DNA from: Sphaerothrix gracilis
GTDB lineage: Bacteria; Cyanobacteriota; Cyanobacteriia; Phormidesmidales; Phormidesmidaceae
Direction: 5' to 3'
Assembly: GCF_030405905.1 (NCBI RefSeq)
Contig: NZ_JASATW010000003.1
Span: 270,985-334,984, forward strand
Length of the DNA: 64,000 bases
This document shows, piece by piece, positions 15,933 through 25,446 of the stretch (position 1 is its first letter; each line of letters begins with the position of its first letter). Under the pieces are notes generated by a model that saw nothing but the letters and a program-made list of their open reading frames with translations, ran no database searches and had not been told where the DNA came from. Both the position numbers and the translations under genes were made by a program.

Positions 15933-16541
15933 CTAAAGTGCCGCAATCAGGGCCGATAAGGCCCGATCTTCAGAAGGCGTTACTTTGCGATCGATTAGCG
16001 CAATACTGACGGCTTTGGGCAGGGCGATCGCCGCCACATCATCATCTAGCGTTTCCATCAGCAAATCTAAGGACTGCGGCACTTTCAGCGCCACCTCAAT
16101 CCCCTGTCTTAAAGAGGCTTCAAATCCCATCGCCTGGAGCTGAGCATCAACCGTCGGCCAGTCAACAGTGCCATCAGGGCTGCCGACTTGAATCACATAA
16201 GCCAGCAATCTTTGTAGCTGCGACTGCTGCTTGGGACTAAAGTTGGCGATCGCCTGCAGCTCGCTTTGTTCGTCCGTTTCTGAACGGATATGCTGCAGAA
16301 TCTTTTGCCAATCAGTCAGGTCACAGGCCTCCGGCTTGCCCACCGTAAGGCTAACTTGGATCTGGTGCGAGTTAGCGGCTAGCTGGGTAACTTTGGCCTC
16401 AACCCCTAAAAATCCTAGCCACTGGGAAATCGTTTTAATCAAAACGGGGCGCGTTGCGTGGCTGCCAGCTAAAAGCCGGATTTGGGTACGCACCATTGGA
16501 CGGACGATTTGAGTCAGCATAGGAGAGAACCAGCCAGACAA
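15933..16541 (-). CDS. Hypothetical protein, about 200 residues
   Basis: Not recognised. Residues 1-35 are amphipathic and basic. A beta-rich part follows (VEAKVTQL, HQIQVSLTVGKPEACDL), then a helical second half (QLQRLLAYVIQVGSPDG, ALKVPQSLDLLMETLDDDVAAIALPKAVSIAL) ending in DRKVTPSEDRALSALIAAL. The C-terminal half recalls TerB-like helical domains, but without clear metal-binding acids I would not assign it. The first residue would be a TTG at 16541; an ATG at 16520 is an equal candidate. Confidence 0.6.
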   Translation of the reverse strand: MSGWFSPMLTQIVRPMVRTQIRLLAGSHATRPVLIKTISQWLGFLGVEAKVTQLAANSHQIQVSLTVGKPEACDLTDWQKILQHIRSETDEQSELQAIANFSPKQQSQLQRLLAYVIQVGSPDGTVDWPTVDAQLQAMGFEASLRQGIEVALKVPQSLDLLMETLDDDVAAIALPKAVSIALIDRKVTPSEDRALSALIAAL

Positions 16542-16631
16542 GTAACATCTGATTTACAGATTAAAGTAGCTCAGACCCACCGTTTGGCAATCTAGGCACA
16601 ATCTTAAGCATCTAGCAAGCTTTGCTTCAGC

Positions 16632-17948
16632 TTAGCCAGCCAGGAGTGGCGAAAAGCGCTGGCGATTGGCAGGCTGCGATCGCTTCAGATGAATCTCAAA
16701 GCGCTGATCCACAAATCCGCCAGCGCTGTCAATCCGCCGCACAACTACTTCATACTGGGTGTCAAGATCGGCTTCGCTAAAGCGGTGATTGAGCAGCAGC
16801 AGCTCATCTTCCCTCAATACAAAGCGCTGGCTGGCATCGTCAATCAGCGAGTAACGGTATGACGCTCCGGTGTATAGGTCATTGGTTAGCAGCGTTGCTA
16901 CGGGGGTTTCGCCGTCCCGACTAGAAAGGGCTTCGCCGCTAGGCAAGTTAACGCTAAGAATGCGGTTCGCGCTGGAGCGGCGCGATCGCGGCGGCGTTTT
17001 AGGCGGCTGCTTAAGCTTGAGCTGCGGCAGCAGGCTGGCGGGGCGCAGTTTGGGAAAATTTCTGCTAAAGCGGCTGAGGCGAATCACGCTGCTTGAGGTC
17101 TGCTGGGCAATCAAAATCCAGCCGCCGATGTGAATAATTCCCCAAACCAAAATCCAGCGTTCTTTGGCGCTGTCTTCCTCTAGCTCACTCGTTGCGGGGA
17201 CTGCCAACAGCGGCGAGGGCTCGGAGGTCGGCACGACAGGAGAAAGCGGGGCCGCCGTCACGGTCAACGGAGCGGCTACGGGGTCAGGGCTGGCTGGCTG
17301 GGGAACTTCTGTAGGAGCGATCGCCTCTGTAGTATTATCTGCGTCATCGGGGGTCTGCGGTCGCGCCTCAGTTAACGCCGGAGTCGTCTGGGGTGGCTGG
17401 TTTGTCTGGCGAGGCGGGGCTTTTGTCAGAGCGGCCCAGGTGTTAGCACCGACGATACCATCGGCCTTGAGGCCGCGATCGCGCTGAAAAGCAAGCACAG
17501 CCGTATGGGTAAGCTGCTCATAGCGTCCGTCTACCGGGCCAGGACGATAGCCAAGCTGCTGCAGTTGGGTCTGCAACTGGCGCACCTCAGCGCCCCGGCT
17601 GCCCAATCGCAAGCGCGGCTGAGGCTGGGCTGGGGCAGCTGCTGTCGAGGCAGACAAGGCAGGCTGCTGGGGTTCCGTTTCTGTGACTGGAGGATTAACC
17701 GCCACCTTAGCGGTAAATTTCAGCACCGGGTTAGCCGCTAGCACCTGGACGGCTGAGCGAATTGCATAAGCCCCAGACCAGTCCGGCGACAGGGCAATTT
17801 CAGGAGAGGGACAGCCCGCAATCGGTTTGGGTGAACTGGTTTCAGTCTGCTCAACGCTGCAAATCGGCTGATTGGCAGCGGCGTCAGTTTTAGCAGGGGG
17901 CTGAGTGCATTGGGTACAGCTAAGCAGCAGCGAAGCAGGATCAAGCAT
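16632..17948 (-). CDS. Peptidoglycan-binding (PG_binding_1) domain membrane protein
   Basis: 438 residues. A low-complexity N-terminus is followed by a PG_binding_1 domain at about residues 103-165 (LRLGSRGAEVRQLQTQLQQLGY, GIVGANTWAAL). A long Pro/Thr/Ala linker comes next, then one transmembrane helix (WILVWGIIHIGGWILIA, near 266-282) and a C-terminal soluble region rich in beta-strand and charged residues. It probably docks on cell wall while anchored in the inner membrane. The N-terminal start is uncertain, since no signal peptide is seen at MLDPASLLLSCTQC. The catalytic role, if any, is unknown. Confidence 0.7.
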   Translation of the reverse strand: MLDPASLLLSCTQCTQPPAKTDAAANQPICSVEQTETSSPKPIAGCPSPEIALSPDWSGAYAIRSAVQVLAANPVLKFTAKVAVNPPVTETEPQQPALSASTAAAPAQPQPRLRLGSRGAEVRQLQTQLQQLGYRPGPVDGRYEQLTHTAVLAFQRDRGLKADGIVGANTWAALTKAPPRQTNQPPQTTPALTEARPQTPDDADNTTEAIAPTEVPQPASPDPVAAPLTVTAAPLSPVVPTSEPSPLLAVPATSELEEDSAKERWILVWGIIHIGGWILIAQQTSSSVIRLSRFSRNFPKLRPASLLPQLKLKQPPKTPPRSRRSSANRILSVNLPSGEALSSRDGETPVATLLTNDLYTGASYRYSLIDDASQRFVLREDELLLLNHRFSEADLDTQYEVVVRRIDSAGGFVDQRFEIHLKRSQPANRQRFSPLLAG

Positions 17949-18281
17949 AGATCTGGGGACTGCTAACGTCCTTTTAGAACAACCAAACTTGGTAGATACC
18001 CAGCTATCTCGCTTATGAAAAGTCTCAATACGTCAGACAGCGCGCCTTACCCTGTTTCAGCCGCTATCTGATTAAGTTGTCACTGGCTGGCGGCTCAAAT
18101 CCGCCCGAAGCTTTTGACTTAGCAACAACTTTGTAGGTAATACTAGCAGACTTTATAAACTACGGCATCAAATTAAAATTTCAGGATCACAACTGCGGTC
18201 TGGGGCTAGCTGCCGGTAGCGCTGGGCACTGGCTGGCGATGGTGTCTGGGGGGTCGCCGCCAGAAATTAGACCGATGAACG
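17949..18281. other. Intergenic region of about 330 bases
   Basis: It lies between aroE (upstream end 18282) and the peptidoglycan-binding protein gene. The region presumably contains that gene's promoter. No clear terminator, RNA gene or repeat was seen. Confidence 0.4.
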
Positions 18282-19145
18282 CTAGAGTACGGGTAGCCCC
18301 AGGGCTTGCCACAGCGATCGCCGCATAATGTCAACGGGAGCGGGCTGCTGTAGCCAAATTTCGAGCGCCGCCGCCCCCTGCTGCACCAGCATTTCCAGGC
18401 CATCGATAGTATGGACCCCTTGTTGGGCTGCCTGCTGGAGAAACCGGGTCGGACTAGGCGTATAAATCAGGTCATAGGCGATCGCCTGTGGCCTCAAACA
18501 GTCAGCGAGAACTGCGTCCAAAGGCGAGGCGTCAGTTTGAGGGTGCATACCCAAAGGCGTGGCGTTAACCACTAAGTCCGCTTCAGGCAAAAGTTTTGGC
18601 AAAGCCGACCAGGAATAGACGGCCAGAGGCGGCTGCTTCACCGCATCCTGCCAGCTTGCCTGAAACTGCTCTAGTTTTTCAGGACTACGACCGACCACCT
18701 GAATTTCCTCGCAGCCAAGCTGACTGCAGCCAGCCACAACCGCCCTAGCAGCCCCGCCGTTACCTAAAATCACGGCCCGCCGCCAGGAGCGCTGTAGCGA
18801 TCGCAGCGGGGCCAAGAAACCGACAATGTCGGTGTTGGTGCCGCTCCAGCCAGACTCCGTACGCCAGACCGTATTCACCGCCCCCACGGCCTGGGCCACG
18901 TCAGATATCTCTGTCAGCAAGGACATAATCGTTTGCTTGTGCGGAATGGTGATGTTGAACCCCCGCAGACCGATGGCCTCAAAGCCTGCGATCGCTTCTG
19001 GCAGGCGATCGCGGGATACCGGCAGCGGCAGATAGACAAAGTCAGCGCCGAGATGGGCGATCGCGGCGTTGTGCATCACAGGGGAGAGGGAATGTTCGAC
19101 GGGCTGACCGATGACGCCCAGGAGTTGAGTGGTTCCGGTGATCAC
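18282..19145 (-). CDS. aroE: Shikimate dehydrogenase
   Basis: 287 residues. It reduces 3-dehydroshikimate to shikimate with NADPH in aromatic amino acid synthesis. Substrate-site motifs VIGQPVEHSLSPVMHNAAI and FNITIPHKQ (with the catalytic Lys), the dinucleotide motif LGNGGAARAVV, NATPLGMHP and the C-terminal DGLEMLVQQGAAALEIW are intact. The length is normal. It is transcribed alone, divergent from the CHASE2 kinase gene. Confidence 0.95.
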   Translation of the reverse strand: MITGTTQLLGVIGQPVEHSLSPVMHNAAIAHLGADFVYLPLPVSRDRLPEAIAGFEAIGLRGFNITIPHKQTIMSLLTEISDVAQAVGAVNTVWRTESGWSGTNTDIVGFLAPLRSLQRSWRRAVILGNGGAARAVVAGCSQLGCEEIQVVGRSPEKLEQFQASWQDAVKQPPLAVYSWSALPKLLPEADLVVNATPLGMHPQTDASPLDAVLADCLRPQAIAYDLIYTPSPTRFLQQAAQQGVHTIDGLEMLVQQGAAALEIWLQQPAPVDIMRRSLWQALGLPVL

Positions 19146-19290
19146 GAGCAGATTCCTATGCAGCGTTTGCTATAGACTGTAGCGGATTGGCGTAGGCTGA
19201 CAGCAAGGGGGCGATCGCCTACGGTCTGAGAAGAAGCGGGTGGCATATGCCAGAATCGAGATCAGGGTAGGTGTGAACACAGCACGAGGT

Positions 19291-21435
19291 ATGCCAAAGA
19301 CGCTGTTAGCTGGGCGCTATCAAATTGTGCGAACCCTGGGGGCGGGTGGGTTCGGGCAGACCTATGTGGCTCAAGATTTACAGCAGCCTCAGCAGCCTCC
19401 GTGCGTAGTGAAGCAGCTTCAGCCGGCTAGCCATGATCAGCAGTTTTTACAGGTGGCGCGGCGGCTGTTTGACACTGAAGTTAAAACCCTGCGGCGCTTG
19501 GGTCAGCACGACCGCATTCCTCAGCTGCTGGATTCGTTTGAAGAAGGTAATGAGTTTTATCTAGTCCAGGATTTTATTGATGGCGTGCCCCTCAGCGTCG
19601 AGTTTAAGCAAAGCGATCGCCTCAGCGAAGCGCACGCGATTGAGCTACTGCGCGACGTGTTAGAGACGCTGCAGTTTGTCCATAAAAATCACGTCATTCA
19701 CCGTGACATTAAGCCAGAAAATCTAATTCGCCGCCGCCGCGACGGCAAGCCCGTCCTGATCGACTTCGGCGCGGTTAAAGAAATTCGCACTCAGCTCGTC
19801 TCTGGTCAGCAGAGTACGGTTACGGTGGGTATCGGCACCCAGGGCTATACGCCCCACGAGCAGCTCGTGGGTAAACCCCGCTACAACAGCGATCTCTATG
19901 CCCTGGGCATGACTGTGATTCAGGGCTTAACGGGCAAGCTGCCAGCCGATCTGCTGGAGCATCCCCAAACGGCAGAGGCCATCTGGCAAGATCAAACCGC
20001 CATCAGTGATGGGCTGAAAGTGCTGCTCAGCAAAATGGTGCGCTATTCGACCTACTATCGCTACCAGACGGCTGAGGACGTGCTGCGAGATCTCGATCGC
20101 TTAGATAGCCTGGCCCAAGAAGCGGCCAGCCTCAGCCACAACACCGCCCCCTGGCTAGAAAGTTCAGAACCGCTGCCGCGCCGCTTGTTCAAAGGGATGC
20201 GCAGCGTCGCCATTGCCAGTCTGGTGGCCTGTGGGTTAGTCCTGGGTGTCCGTCAGCTTGGGGGCTGGCAGCCGCTGGAGCTCAAATTTTACGACCTGAT
20301 GGTGCAGCGCCAGTCTCGCCTAGCACCGGATCCACGGCTGCTCATTGTCGAGATTACCGAAGCTGATTTACGCCGGCTGCAGCGATCGACCCCTTCAGAT
20401 CAGGCGATCGCCCAGGCCATCAATATTTTGCAGCAGCATCAGCCTAGAACCATTGGCCTAGATCTGCACCGCGAAATCTCTCAGCCTCCCGGTCAGGCCG
20501 AACTGCTGCAGGCTCTGGCCGCCGACAATACCATCGCTATTACCAAGCTCGGCAATGAAGCCGCTGAGTCGATTCCGCCACCGCCAACGGTGCCGCCTGA
20601 GCGGGTCGGCTTCAATGATTTTCCGTTGGATCGCGACAATACGGTACGCCGCAACTTGCTATTCGCTAGCGCCAGTGACGACCCAAACGCCTCGGTACTT
20701 TACTCCCTGGGGCTGCGGTTGGCCTTGCAGTATTTAGCAAAGGACGGCATCCTACCTGAACCCAGTCCGGTCAATACCGATTACATGCAGTTAGGGGCGG
20801 CTACTTTCTATCCGCTGCGCGCTAGCGCTGGCGGCTATCAAACCGTTGACGACCGTGGCTATCAAATCCTGCTGAACTATCGCGCTGCCGTTGAGGTTGC
20901 CCCACGACTGTCGCTAACGCAGGTCCTCAACCAGGCGTTTGAGCCAGACTTAGTCCAAGATAAAGCGGTGCTGATCGGCATGACCGCCAGCAGCGCCAAG
21001 GACTTGTTTTATACGCCCTACAGTTCAGCTCAGCGGGAGAACGTGCAGATGCCAGGGGTGATTCTGCACGCCCAGATGACCAGCCAAATCCTGAGCGCTG
21101 CTGCGAGCGATCGCCCCCTCACTCGTTACTGGCCGGAATGGGCAGAAATTGCCTGGATGGGCGTTTGGGCGATCGCGGCTGGCAGCTTGGCCTGGTGGCT
21201 GAGGCATCCGCTAGTTTTGGGACTGACCGAAATTGCCGTGGTCGGAGTGATTGTGGGGACAAGCTGGCTGCTGTTTAGCCAGCAGATTTGGCTCCCTGTC
21301 ATAGCGCCTTTGAGCGCGGTGGTCCTCTCAGGTAGCTTCATAGTTCTCTACCGGGCCTATCGCAATCAGCCCCTATCAACCCTGCTGGTACAGACCACCC
21401 TGCCCTACGAAAATTCCCAGCTAGGTCGTTACTAG
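19291..21435 (+). CDS. Serine/threonine protein kinase with CHASE2 sensor domain
   Basis: About 714 residues. An N-terminal Hanks-type kinase domain carries the Gly-rich loop LGAGGFGQTYVA, the catalytic HRDIKPENLI and DFGAVKEI; the usual DFG is intact. After a membrane segment near residue 305-320 comes an extracytoplasmic CHASE2 domain (FYDLMVQRQSRLAPDPRLLIVEI... DKAVLIGMTA). Three transmembrane helices follow at the C-terminus. This is a common cyanobacterial receptor-kinase layout. I chose ATG 19291 because TLLAGRYQI is the typical opening; the frame is open from an earlier ATG at 19240 (in the NdeI-like CATATG). Its last 15 bases overlap the convergent regulator gene. Confidence 0.9.
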   Translation: MPKTLLAGRYQIVRTLGAGGFGQTYVAQDLQQPQQPPCVVKQLQPASHDQQFLQVARRLFDTEVKTLRRLGQHDRIPQLLDSFEEGNEFYLVQDFIDGVPLSVEFKQSDRLSEAHAIELLRDVLETLQFVHKNHVIHRDIKPENLIRRRRDGKPVLIDFGAVKEIRTQLVSGQQSTVTVGIGTQGYTPHEQLVGKPRYNSDLYALGMTVIQGLTGKLPADLLEHPQTAEAIWQDQTAISDGLKVLLSKMVRYSTYYRYQTAEDVLRDLDRLDSLAQEAASLSHNTAPWLESSEPLPRRLFKGMRSVAIASLVACGLVLGVRQLGGWQPLELKFYDLMVQRQSRLAPDPRLLIVEITEADLRRLQRSTPSDQAIAQAINILQQHQPRTIGLDLHREISQPPGQAELLQALAADNTIAITKLGNEAAESIPPPPTVPPERVGFNDFPLDRDNTVRRNLLFASASDDPNASVLYSLGLRLALQYLAKDGILPEPSPVNTDYMQLGAATFYPLRASAGGYQTVDDRGYQILLNYRAAVEVAPRLSLTQVLNQAFEPDLVQDKAVLIGMTASSAKDLFYTPYSSAQRENVQMPGVILHAQMTSQILSAAASDRPLTRYWPEWAEIAWMGVWAIAAGSLAWWLRHPLVLGLTEIAVVGVIVGTSWLLFSQQIWLPVIAPLSAVVLSGSFIVLYRAYRNQPLSTLLVQTTLPYENSQLGRY

Positions 21436-22128
21436 TCCATGTTCCAGGGCATAGCGCACTAGCTCAGTGCGGCTGTTAGTGCCGGTCTTGCTGAATAGGC
21501 GACTGACGTATTTCTCGACATTGCGGACGCTGGTTTCCAGGCGGCGGGCAATTTCTTTGTTCATCAGACCTTCTGCTACCAGGTCTAAAACGCTCTGTTC
21601 CCGTGGCGTCAAATCGATGCGGATGGGGGCTGGAGTTTGAGCGATAGAGCCGCGCTGGGTCAGCAGCGCTTTGATTTCCTCAATCTGGCGGGCCATCGCG
21701 GCAATATCCGGCACGTCCCCACTGGCCTGAGACTGAGTAGTGCGGCGACCCTTGAGATTGCTAACGACAGCTACCAGTTCTTCCGGATCGAAGGGTTTCG
21801 GAATATAGGCATCGACCCCGGCGTTATAGCCCTGAATGCGATCGCTGGTCATGCCCCGCGCCGTGAGGAACACCACTGGCAGCGACTGAAAGCGTACATC
21901 TTCACGCACCTGCTTCAAAAACTCAAAGCCGTCTACCTGGGGCATCATCACGTCCGAAATCAGCACGTCTGGAGTGGACTGCTGCAGCTTTTCCCAGCCT
22001 TCCTTGGCGTTGCTGGCGACCTCTACATTGAAGCCGCTATCTTCTAAGTAAGCCTGAACCGCTTCGCGCAGGCCGGGTTCATCATCCACTAACAGAATAT
22101 TTCCAGGTTGTTCTGACTGCTCGGCCAT
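21421..22128 (-). CDS. NarL/LuxR-type response regulator
   Basis: 235 residues. The receiver domain (10-130) has the acidic pair DDE, the phospho-acceptor Asp in DVLISDVMMPQ, the Thr in LTARG and the Lys in PKPF. A linker leads to a LuxR-type helix-turn-helix (LTPREQSVLDLVAEGLMNKEIARRL, VRNVEKYVSRLFSK). It should bind DNA after phosphorylation. It resembles the cyanobacterial Ycf29-like regulators. No histidine kinase is adjacent; a Ser/Thr kinase gene converges on it and overlaps it by 15 bases. Confidence 0.92.
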   Translation of the reverse strand: MAEQSEQPGNILLVDDEPGLREAVQAYLEDSGFNVEVASNAKEGWEKLQQSTPDVLISDVMMPQVDGFEFLKQVREDVRFQSLPVVFLTARGMTSDRIQGYNAGVDAYIPKPFDPEELVAVVSNLKGRRTTQSQASGDVPDIAAMARQIEEIKALLTQRGSIAQTPAPIRIDLTPREQSVLDLVAEGLMNKEIARRLETSVRNVEKYVSRLFSKTGTNSRTELVRYALEHGLVTT

Positions 22129-22194
22129 AAAAAGTTTGTATATACGTTTGACTCTCCTCTAATCTAACGAAATTTGGAACCGTCCCATAGCCCC

Positions 22195-22761
22195 ATGCCC
22201 CAACTACAGCCCTGGAAACGCCTGCGATCGCGCTGGGCCTTGAATCATCGCTGGTGTCGGGTGCGGCAGGACACAGTAGAGCTGCCTGACGGCAAGCTAA
22301 TTGATGACTATTTTGTTAACGTGCGCCCGGACGTAGCGATGGTGCTGCCGTTGCTGCCGGATGAGCGCGTCCTGTTTGTGCGGCAGTATCGTCATGGGGT
22401 GCAAAAACTGCTGACGGAGCTGCCTGCGGGCACGTTTGATCCGCAGCAAGAGTCGCCCACGGCGGCGGCACTGCGGGAACTGCAGGAGGAAACTGGCTAC
22501 AGTGCTGACCATCTCACCCCCCTCGGCACCCTCTACGACAATCCGGTGAAAGACACAAACCAGATTCACCTGTTTTTGGCTGAGGCGGCTTACCCGGTGG
22601 GGCAGCAGCAGCTAGACATTACAGAGGCGATCGCCCTGGTTTTGATTCCCCTGAGTGAAATTTCGCAGCGGATTGCTCAGGGCGAGCTACAGGTCGCGGG
22701 TACCGTGGCGGCGCTGATGTTGGGGCTACAGGTGTTGACAGAAAAACGCCAGCGGCGCTAG
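22195..22761 (+). CDS. Nudix hydrolase, ADP-ribose pyrophosphatase-like
   Basis: 188 residues from ATG 22195; a TTG at 22174 would add seven. The Nudix box is complete: AGTFDPQQESPTAAALRELQEETGY, with ELPAG just before it. The preceding strand DERVLFVRQYRHGVQKLLTELPAG is typical of ADP-sugar (ADP-ribose) pyrophosphatases, which recycle ADP-ribose or nucleoside diphosphate sugars. The gene ends with a 4-base overlap with the convergent MFS gene. It is divergent from the response regulator gene, about 66 bases apart. Confidence 0.88.
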   Translation: MPQLQPWKRLRSRWALNHRWCRVRQDTVELPDGKLIDDYFVNVRPDVAMVLPLLPDERVLFVRQYRHGVQKLLTELPAGTFDPQQESPTAAALRELQEETGYSADHLTPLGTLYDNPVKDTNQIHLFLAEAAYPVGQQQLDITEAIALVLIPLSEISQRIAQGELQVAGTVAALMLGLQVLTEKRQRR

Positions 22762-24086
22762 GAGGCTTCCTGGACGGCTTCGGTTGTTGTGTCTATTGCC
22801 TCTTCGGTGACTCGCTGCATCAGCAGAGCGGCAATCACCATACAGCAGCCGCCCAAAGTCAGGGCCAAGAGGCGATCGCCCTGGAGCAGATGAGCCATGA
22901 TCCAGCCCAGCCCCAGCGACATAATAATTTGGGGCAGCACCACAAATCCGTTGAAAATTCCCATGTAAATGCCGCTGTCGCTGTCTGAGAGATTGTCCAT
23001 CAGCAGGGCGTAGGGAATTGACAAAATGCTAGCCCAGGCAATGCCTACCCCGGTCATGGCTATCAGAATGTGGTACTGATTGTGAATCAGCAAGAGGGAA
23101 ACCAGGCCCGCTGCGCCACAGAGCAGGCAGAGAGTGTGGAGCAGCACGCGGCCCAGTCGCCGACTCAGCAGCGGCAGCAGCAGCGAAAAGAGCAGGCAAA
23201 CCAGGTTGTAAAAAGCGATGCAAACGCCTGCCCACTCAATGCCGTGAGCATACCTGAGGGAATCTTCGTTGGTCGCGCCCAAGATATTCTGAGCTACCGC
23301 CGTGGGGAAATACAGAAAAATGCAGTACATCCCAAACCAGGTAAATACCTGCACCCAGGCCAGCCGCCGCATTAGCAATGGCATAGAAGTCACGGCTTGA
23401 AAAATGGACTTGAGCGTGGAGCCAACTCCCTCTGATTCCTGCAAAGTCCCCGTCTCAAACTCAGCCGGAGGCGGTTCTTTGACCGAGAAAAATGTCCACA
23501 GCGTACCGCTCAAACACATAGCCGCACCTAAGCCGTAAGAGATCCGAATCGTCAGCGGCACTGCCGCCTGCTCTGCGGCGCTAGACACGTCAAAAAAGGT
23601 ACTTAAAATCCAGGGCAGCGCCGCCGCAATCACGGCTCCGGAACCAACACAGAGACTCTGCAGCGCGTAGCCCAAAGTGCGCTGCGATCGCGGCAGCATA
23701 TCTCCTACAAACGCCCTTGCCGGAGCTACAGCAATATTGGTGGTTGCTTCCAGGGTCCAGTGCAGTATCGCCGCCATCCATAGAGCCGAGGCGTTAGGTA
23801 GCAGCAGCAGTGTCATCGCGCTCAGAACTGCCCCTACTAAAAAATAGGGCTGTCGCCGCCCTAGGCGATTCCAAGTTTTGTCACTCATGCGCCCAACGAC
23901 GGGCTGGACTAATAAACCTAAGACGGGTGCTCCCAGCCACAGCAGCGGAATTTGACTGACAGACGCACCTAAACATTCAAAAATAGCGCTGGTATTAGCG
24001 GTTTGTAGACCAGAGCTGATCTGAATGCCCCAGAAACCTAGACTGATGTTGAGGAGCTGAGCGTAGCTGAGGCGTTTTTGCTGCAA
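22758..24086 (-). CDS. MFS transporter, SLC45/GPH-like
   Basis: 442 residues with about twelve transmembrane helices. The opening LSYAQLLNISLGFWGIQISSGLQTAN and the loop motif GRMSDKTWNRLGRRQPYFLVG are typical of the sucrose-transporter-like (SLC45) and glycoside-cation symporter branch of the major facilitator superfamily. A sugar is the likely cargo by family, but it is not shown. It is transcribed alone, and nothing nearby suggests a catabolic operon. Confidence 0.87.
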   Translation of the reverse strand: MQQKRLSYAQLLNISLGFWGIQISSGLQTANTSAIFECLGASVSQIPLLWLGAPVLGLLVQPVVGRMSDKTWNRLGRRQPYFLVGAVLSAMTLLLLPNASALWMAAILHWTLEATTNIAVAPARAFVGDMLPRSQRTLGYALQSLCVGSGAVIAAALPWILSTFFDVSSAAEQAAVPLTIRISYGLGAAMCLSGTLWTFFSVKEPPPAEFETGTLQESEGVGSTLKSIFQAVTSMPLLMRRLAWVQVFTWFGMYCIFLYFPTAVAQNILGATNEDSLRYAHGIEWAGVCIAFYNLVCLLFSLLLPLLSRRLGRVLLHTLCLLCGAAGLVSLLLIHNQYHILIAMTGVGIAWASILSIPYALLMDNLSDSDSGIYMGIFNGFVVLPQIIMSLGLGWIMAHLLQGDRLLALTLGGCCMVIAALLMQRVTEEAIDTTTEAVQEAS

Positions 24087-24321
24087 AAGAAGGTAACCGA
24101 CGAGAGAACACAGATCCGCAGCTTGATCATGCTGTTCTTTTCACTCGCTGCAATCTACAAACAGGTAGAAATGTAATTAAGACCCGTAGCGCGGCTGAGA
24201 AGCAAGCATCCACAAACGACACTGTAGGGAACTGTTGGGCACAGCCGTATCGCAGCATTTTGCAGGACTTTGGTGCATTGCGCGATCGCAAATGCATCCC
24301 TCAAATATTAGGTCTTTCTGG

Positions 24322-24579
24322 TTAAGACTTGGAGCAAATTTCTAAAACCACTGAAGCAGCCGGATGCTCTCGCTGCAGGGATTCGGCTAGCTGGGTATTC
24401 AAATCTTTGAGAATTTGCTTTAGCTTGTACAGCTCAGCTGTATTGAGATCGTAGTCAGCTAAATCCAAACAGGCTTTAGCGCTGACCAAAACTATGTCCT
24501 GACTGGAAGATTGACTGGTTTCGACAGCTACCAGCAGATCCTCGACGACCTGAAGCTGCTCAGTTTTGGGGTTCAGCAT
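24322..24579 (-). CDS. Hypothetical acidic helical protein, 85 residues
   Basis: Starts MLNPKTEQLQVVEDLLVAVETS. It has two long predicted helices (QDIVLVSAKACLDLADYDL and ELYKLKQILKDLNTQLAESLQ) and two cysteines. No signal peptide or membrane segment is present and no family is recognised. It stands alone with about 200 bases of leader and no clear ribosome binding site. Confidence 0.5.
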   Translation of the reverse strand: MLNPKTEQLQVVEDLLVAVETSQSSSQDIVLVSAKACLDLADYDLNTAELYKLKQILKDLNTQLAESLQREHPAASVVLEICSKS

Positions 24580-24779
24580 ACTGAAGTTGCGTTTTGTAAA
24601 AAAATGTTTATCTTGCCACTAGTGTATTCATCAATTCCAATAAATCTAATCACGCCGAAGATAGACTTTTAAAAACATGTCACTCTCTCCAGACATATTT
24701 CCAGGCTGAGTAAGATAGATATTGCTAGAGATCGCTGCAAAGTATTAATTTTTGTCTATATTGAAGAGCTGTAAAAATT

Positions 24780-25427
24780 ATGGTCGGGGAATTTTCGCAA
24801 ACCTATCCCCCTGCCCCCTGGCAGCTAATTGGAACAGCCATTCAGACCCTGCAGCCAGTGAGTCTAGCGCGATCGCGCTTTTTTATTCCTGACCAGTTTG
24901 ACATCGTGCAGATCTGGCCGGGGAAGACCCTGGGAGGACTGTATTTTGCCCAGTATGTAACTGGCTCAACGCTGACCTACCAGGAATTGATTGTGATTTC
25001 CGGTCTGGTACGCTACGCCGGTAAGCTAGGCTTCTGGATCTCTCACATCTATGTAGACAATCTAGCTTCTGTGGCTGGCGGTCGCCAGATTTGGGGCTTA
25101 CCTAAAGAGGTAGCAACTTTTACCTGGGAGGCGGAGCCGCTGCAGGTGGGGGCGGAGCAGTCAGCGATCGCCCTTTGTGAGTTGACAGCTCAGGCTGCGC
25201 CTCCGCGACTGCCGCTGCAGCTACCCGTAGCCGCCTTTGGTCAGCAGCTAAAACAGCGGCTGTGGTTTACCGCGATCGCCCGGTTCCAGCTACAGTGGCT
25301 GAGCGCTGTGCAAATTCAGGTGCCTGCCGCGAGTCCTTTTGCCAGCCTACAGTTAGATTCCCCCTGGCTAACCTTTCGCTTAAAATCGCTGCAGCTTGAG
25401 GTGAATCCGCCTCAAAGACTCGACTGA
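24780..25427 (+). CDS. Acetoacetate decarboxylase-like protein
   Basis: 215 residues. The fold strings match the acetoacetate decarboxylase (ADC) superfamily: WPGKTLGGLYFAQYV, SHIYVDNLASVAGGRQIWGLPKE and the beta-rich C-terminal half. In true ADC a Lys forms the Schiff base near the segment E-L..Y..K; here the region YAGKLGFWISHIYVD contains a Lys, but its equivalence is uncertain. Many cyanobacterial members are of unknown function, so catalysis should not be assumed. It is followed 19 bases later by an AI-2E-family permease gene on the same strand. Confidence 0.72.
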   Translation: MVGEFSQTYPPAPWQLIGTAIQTLQPVSLARSRFFIPDQFDIVQIWPGKTLGGLYFAQYVTGSTLTYQELIVISGLVRYAGKLGFWISHIYVDNLASVAGGRQIWGLPKEVATFTWEAEPLQVGAEQSAIALCELTAQAAPPRLPLQLPVAAFGQQLKQRLWFTAIARFQLQWLSAVQIQVPAASPFASLQLDSPWLTFRLKSLQLEVNPPQRLD

Positions 25428-25446
25428 GCTGTTACTGCGATTACTC

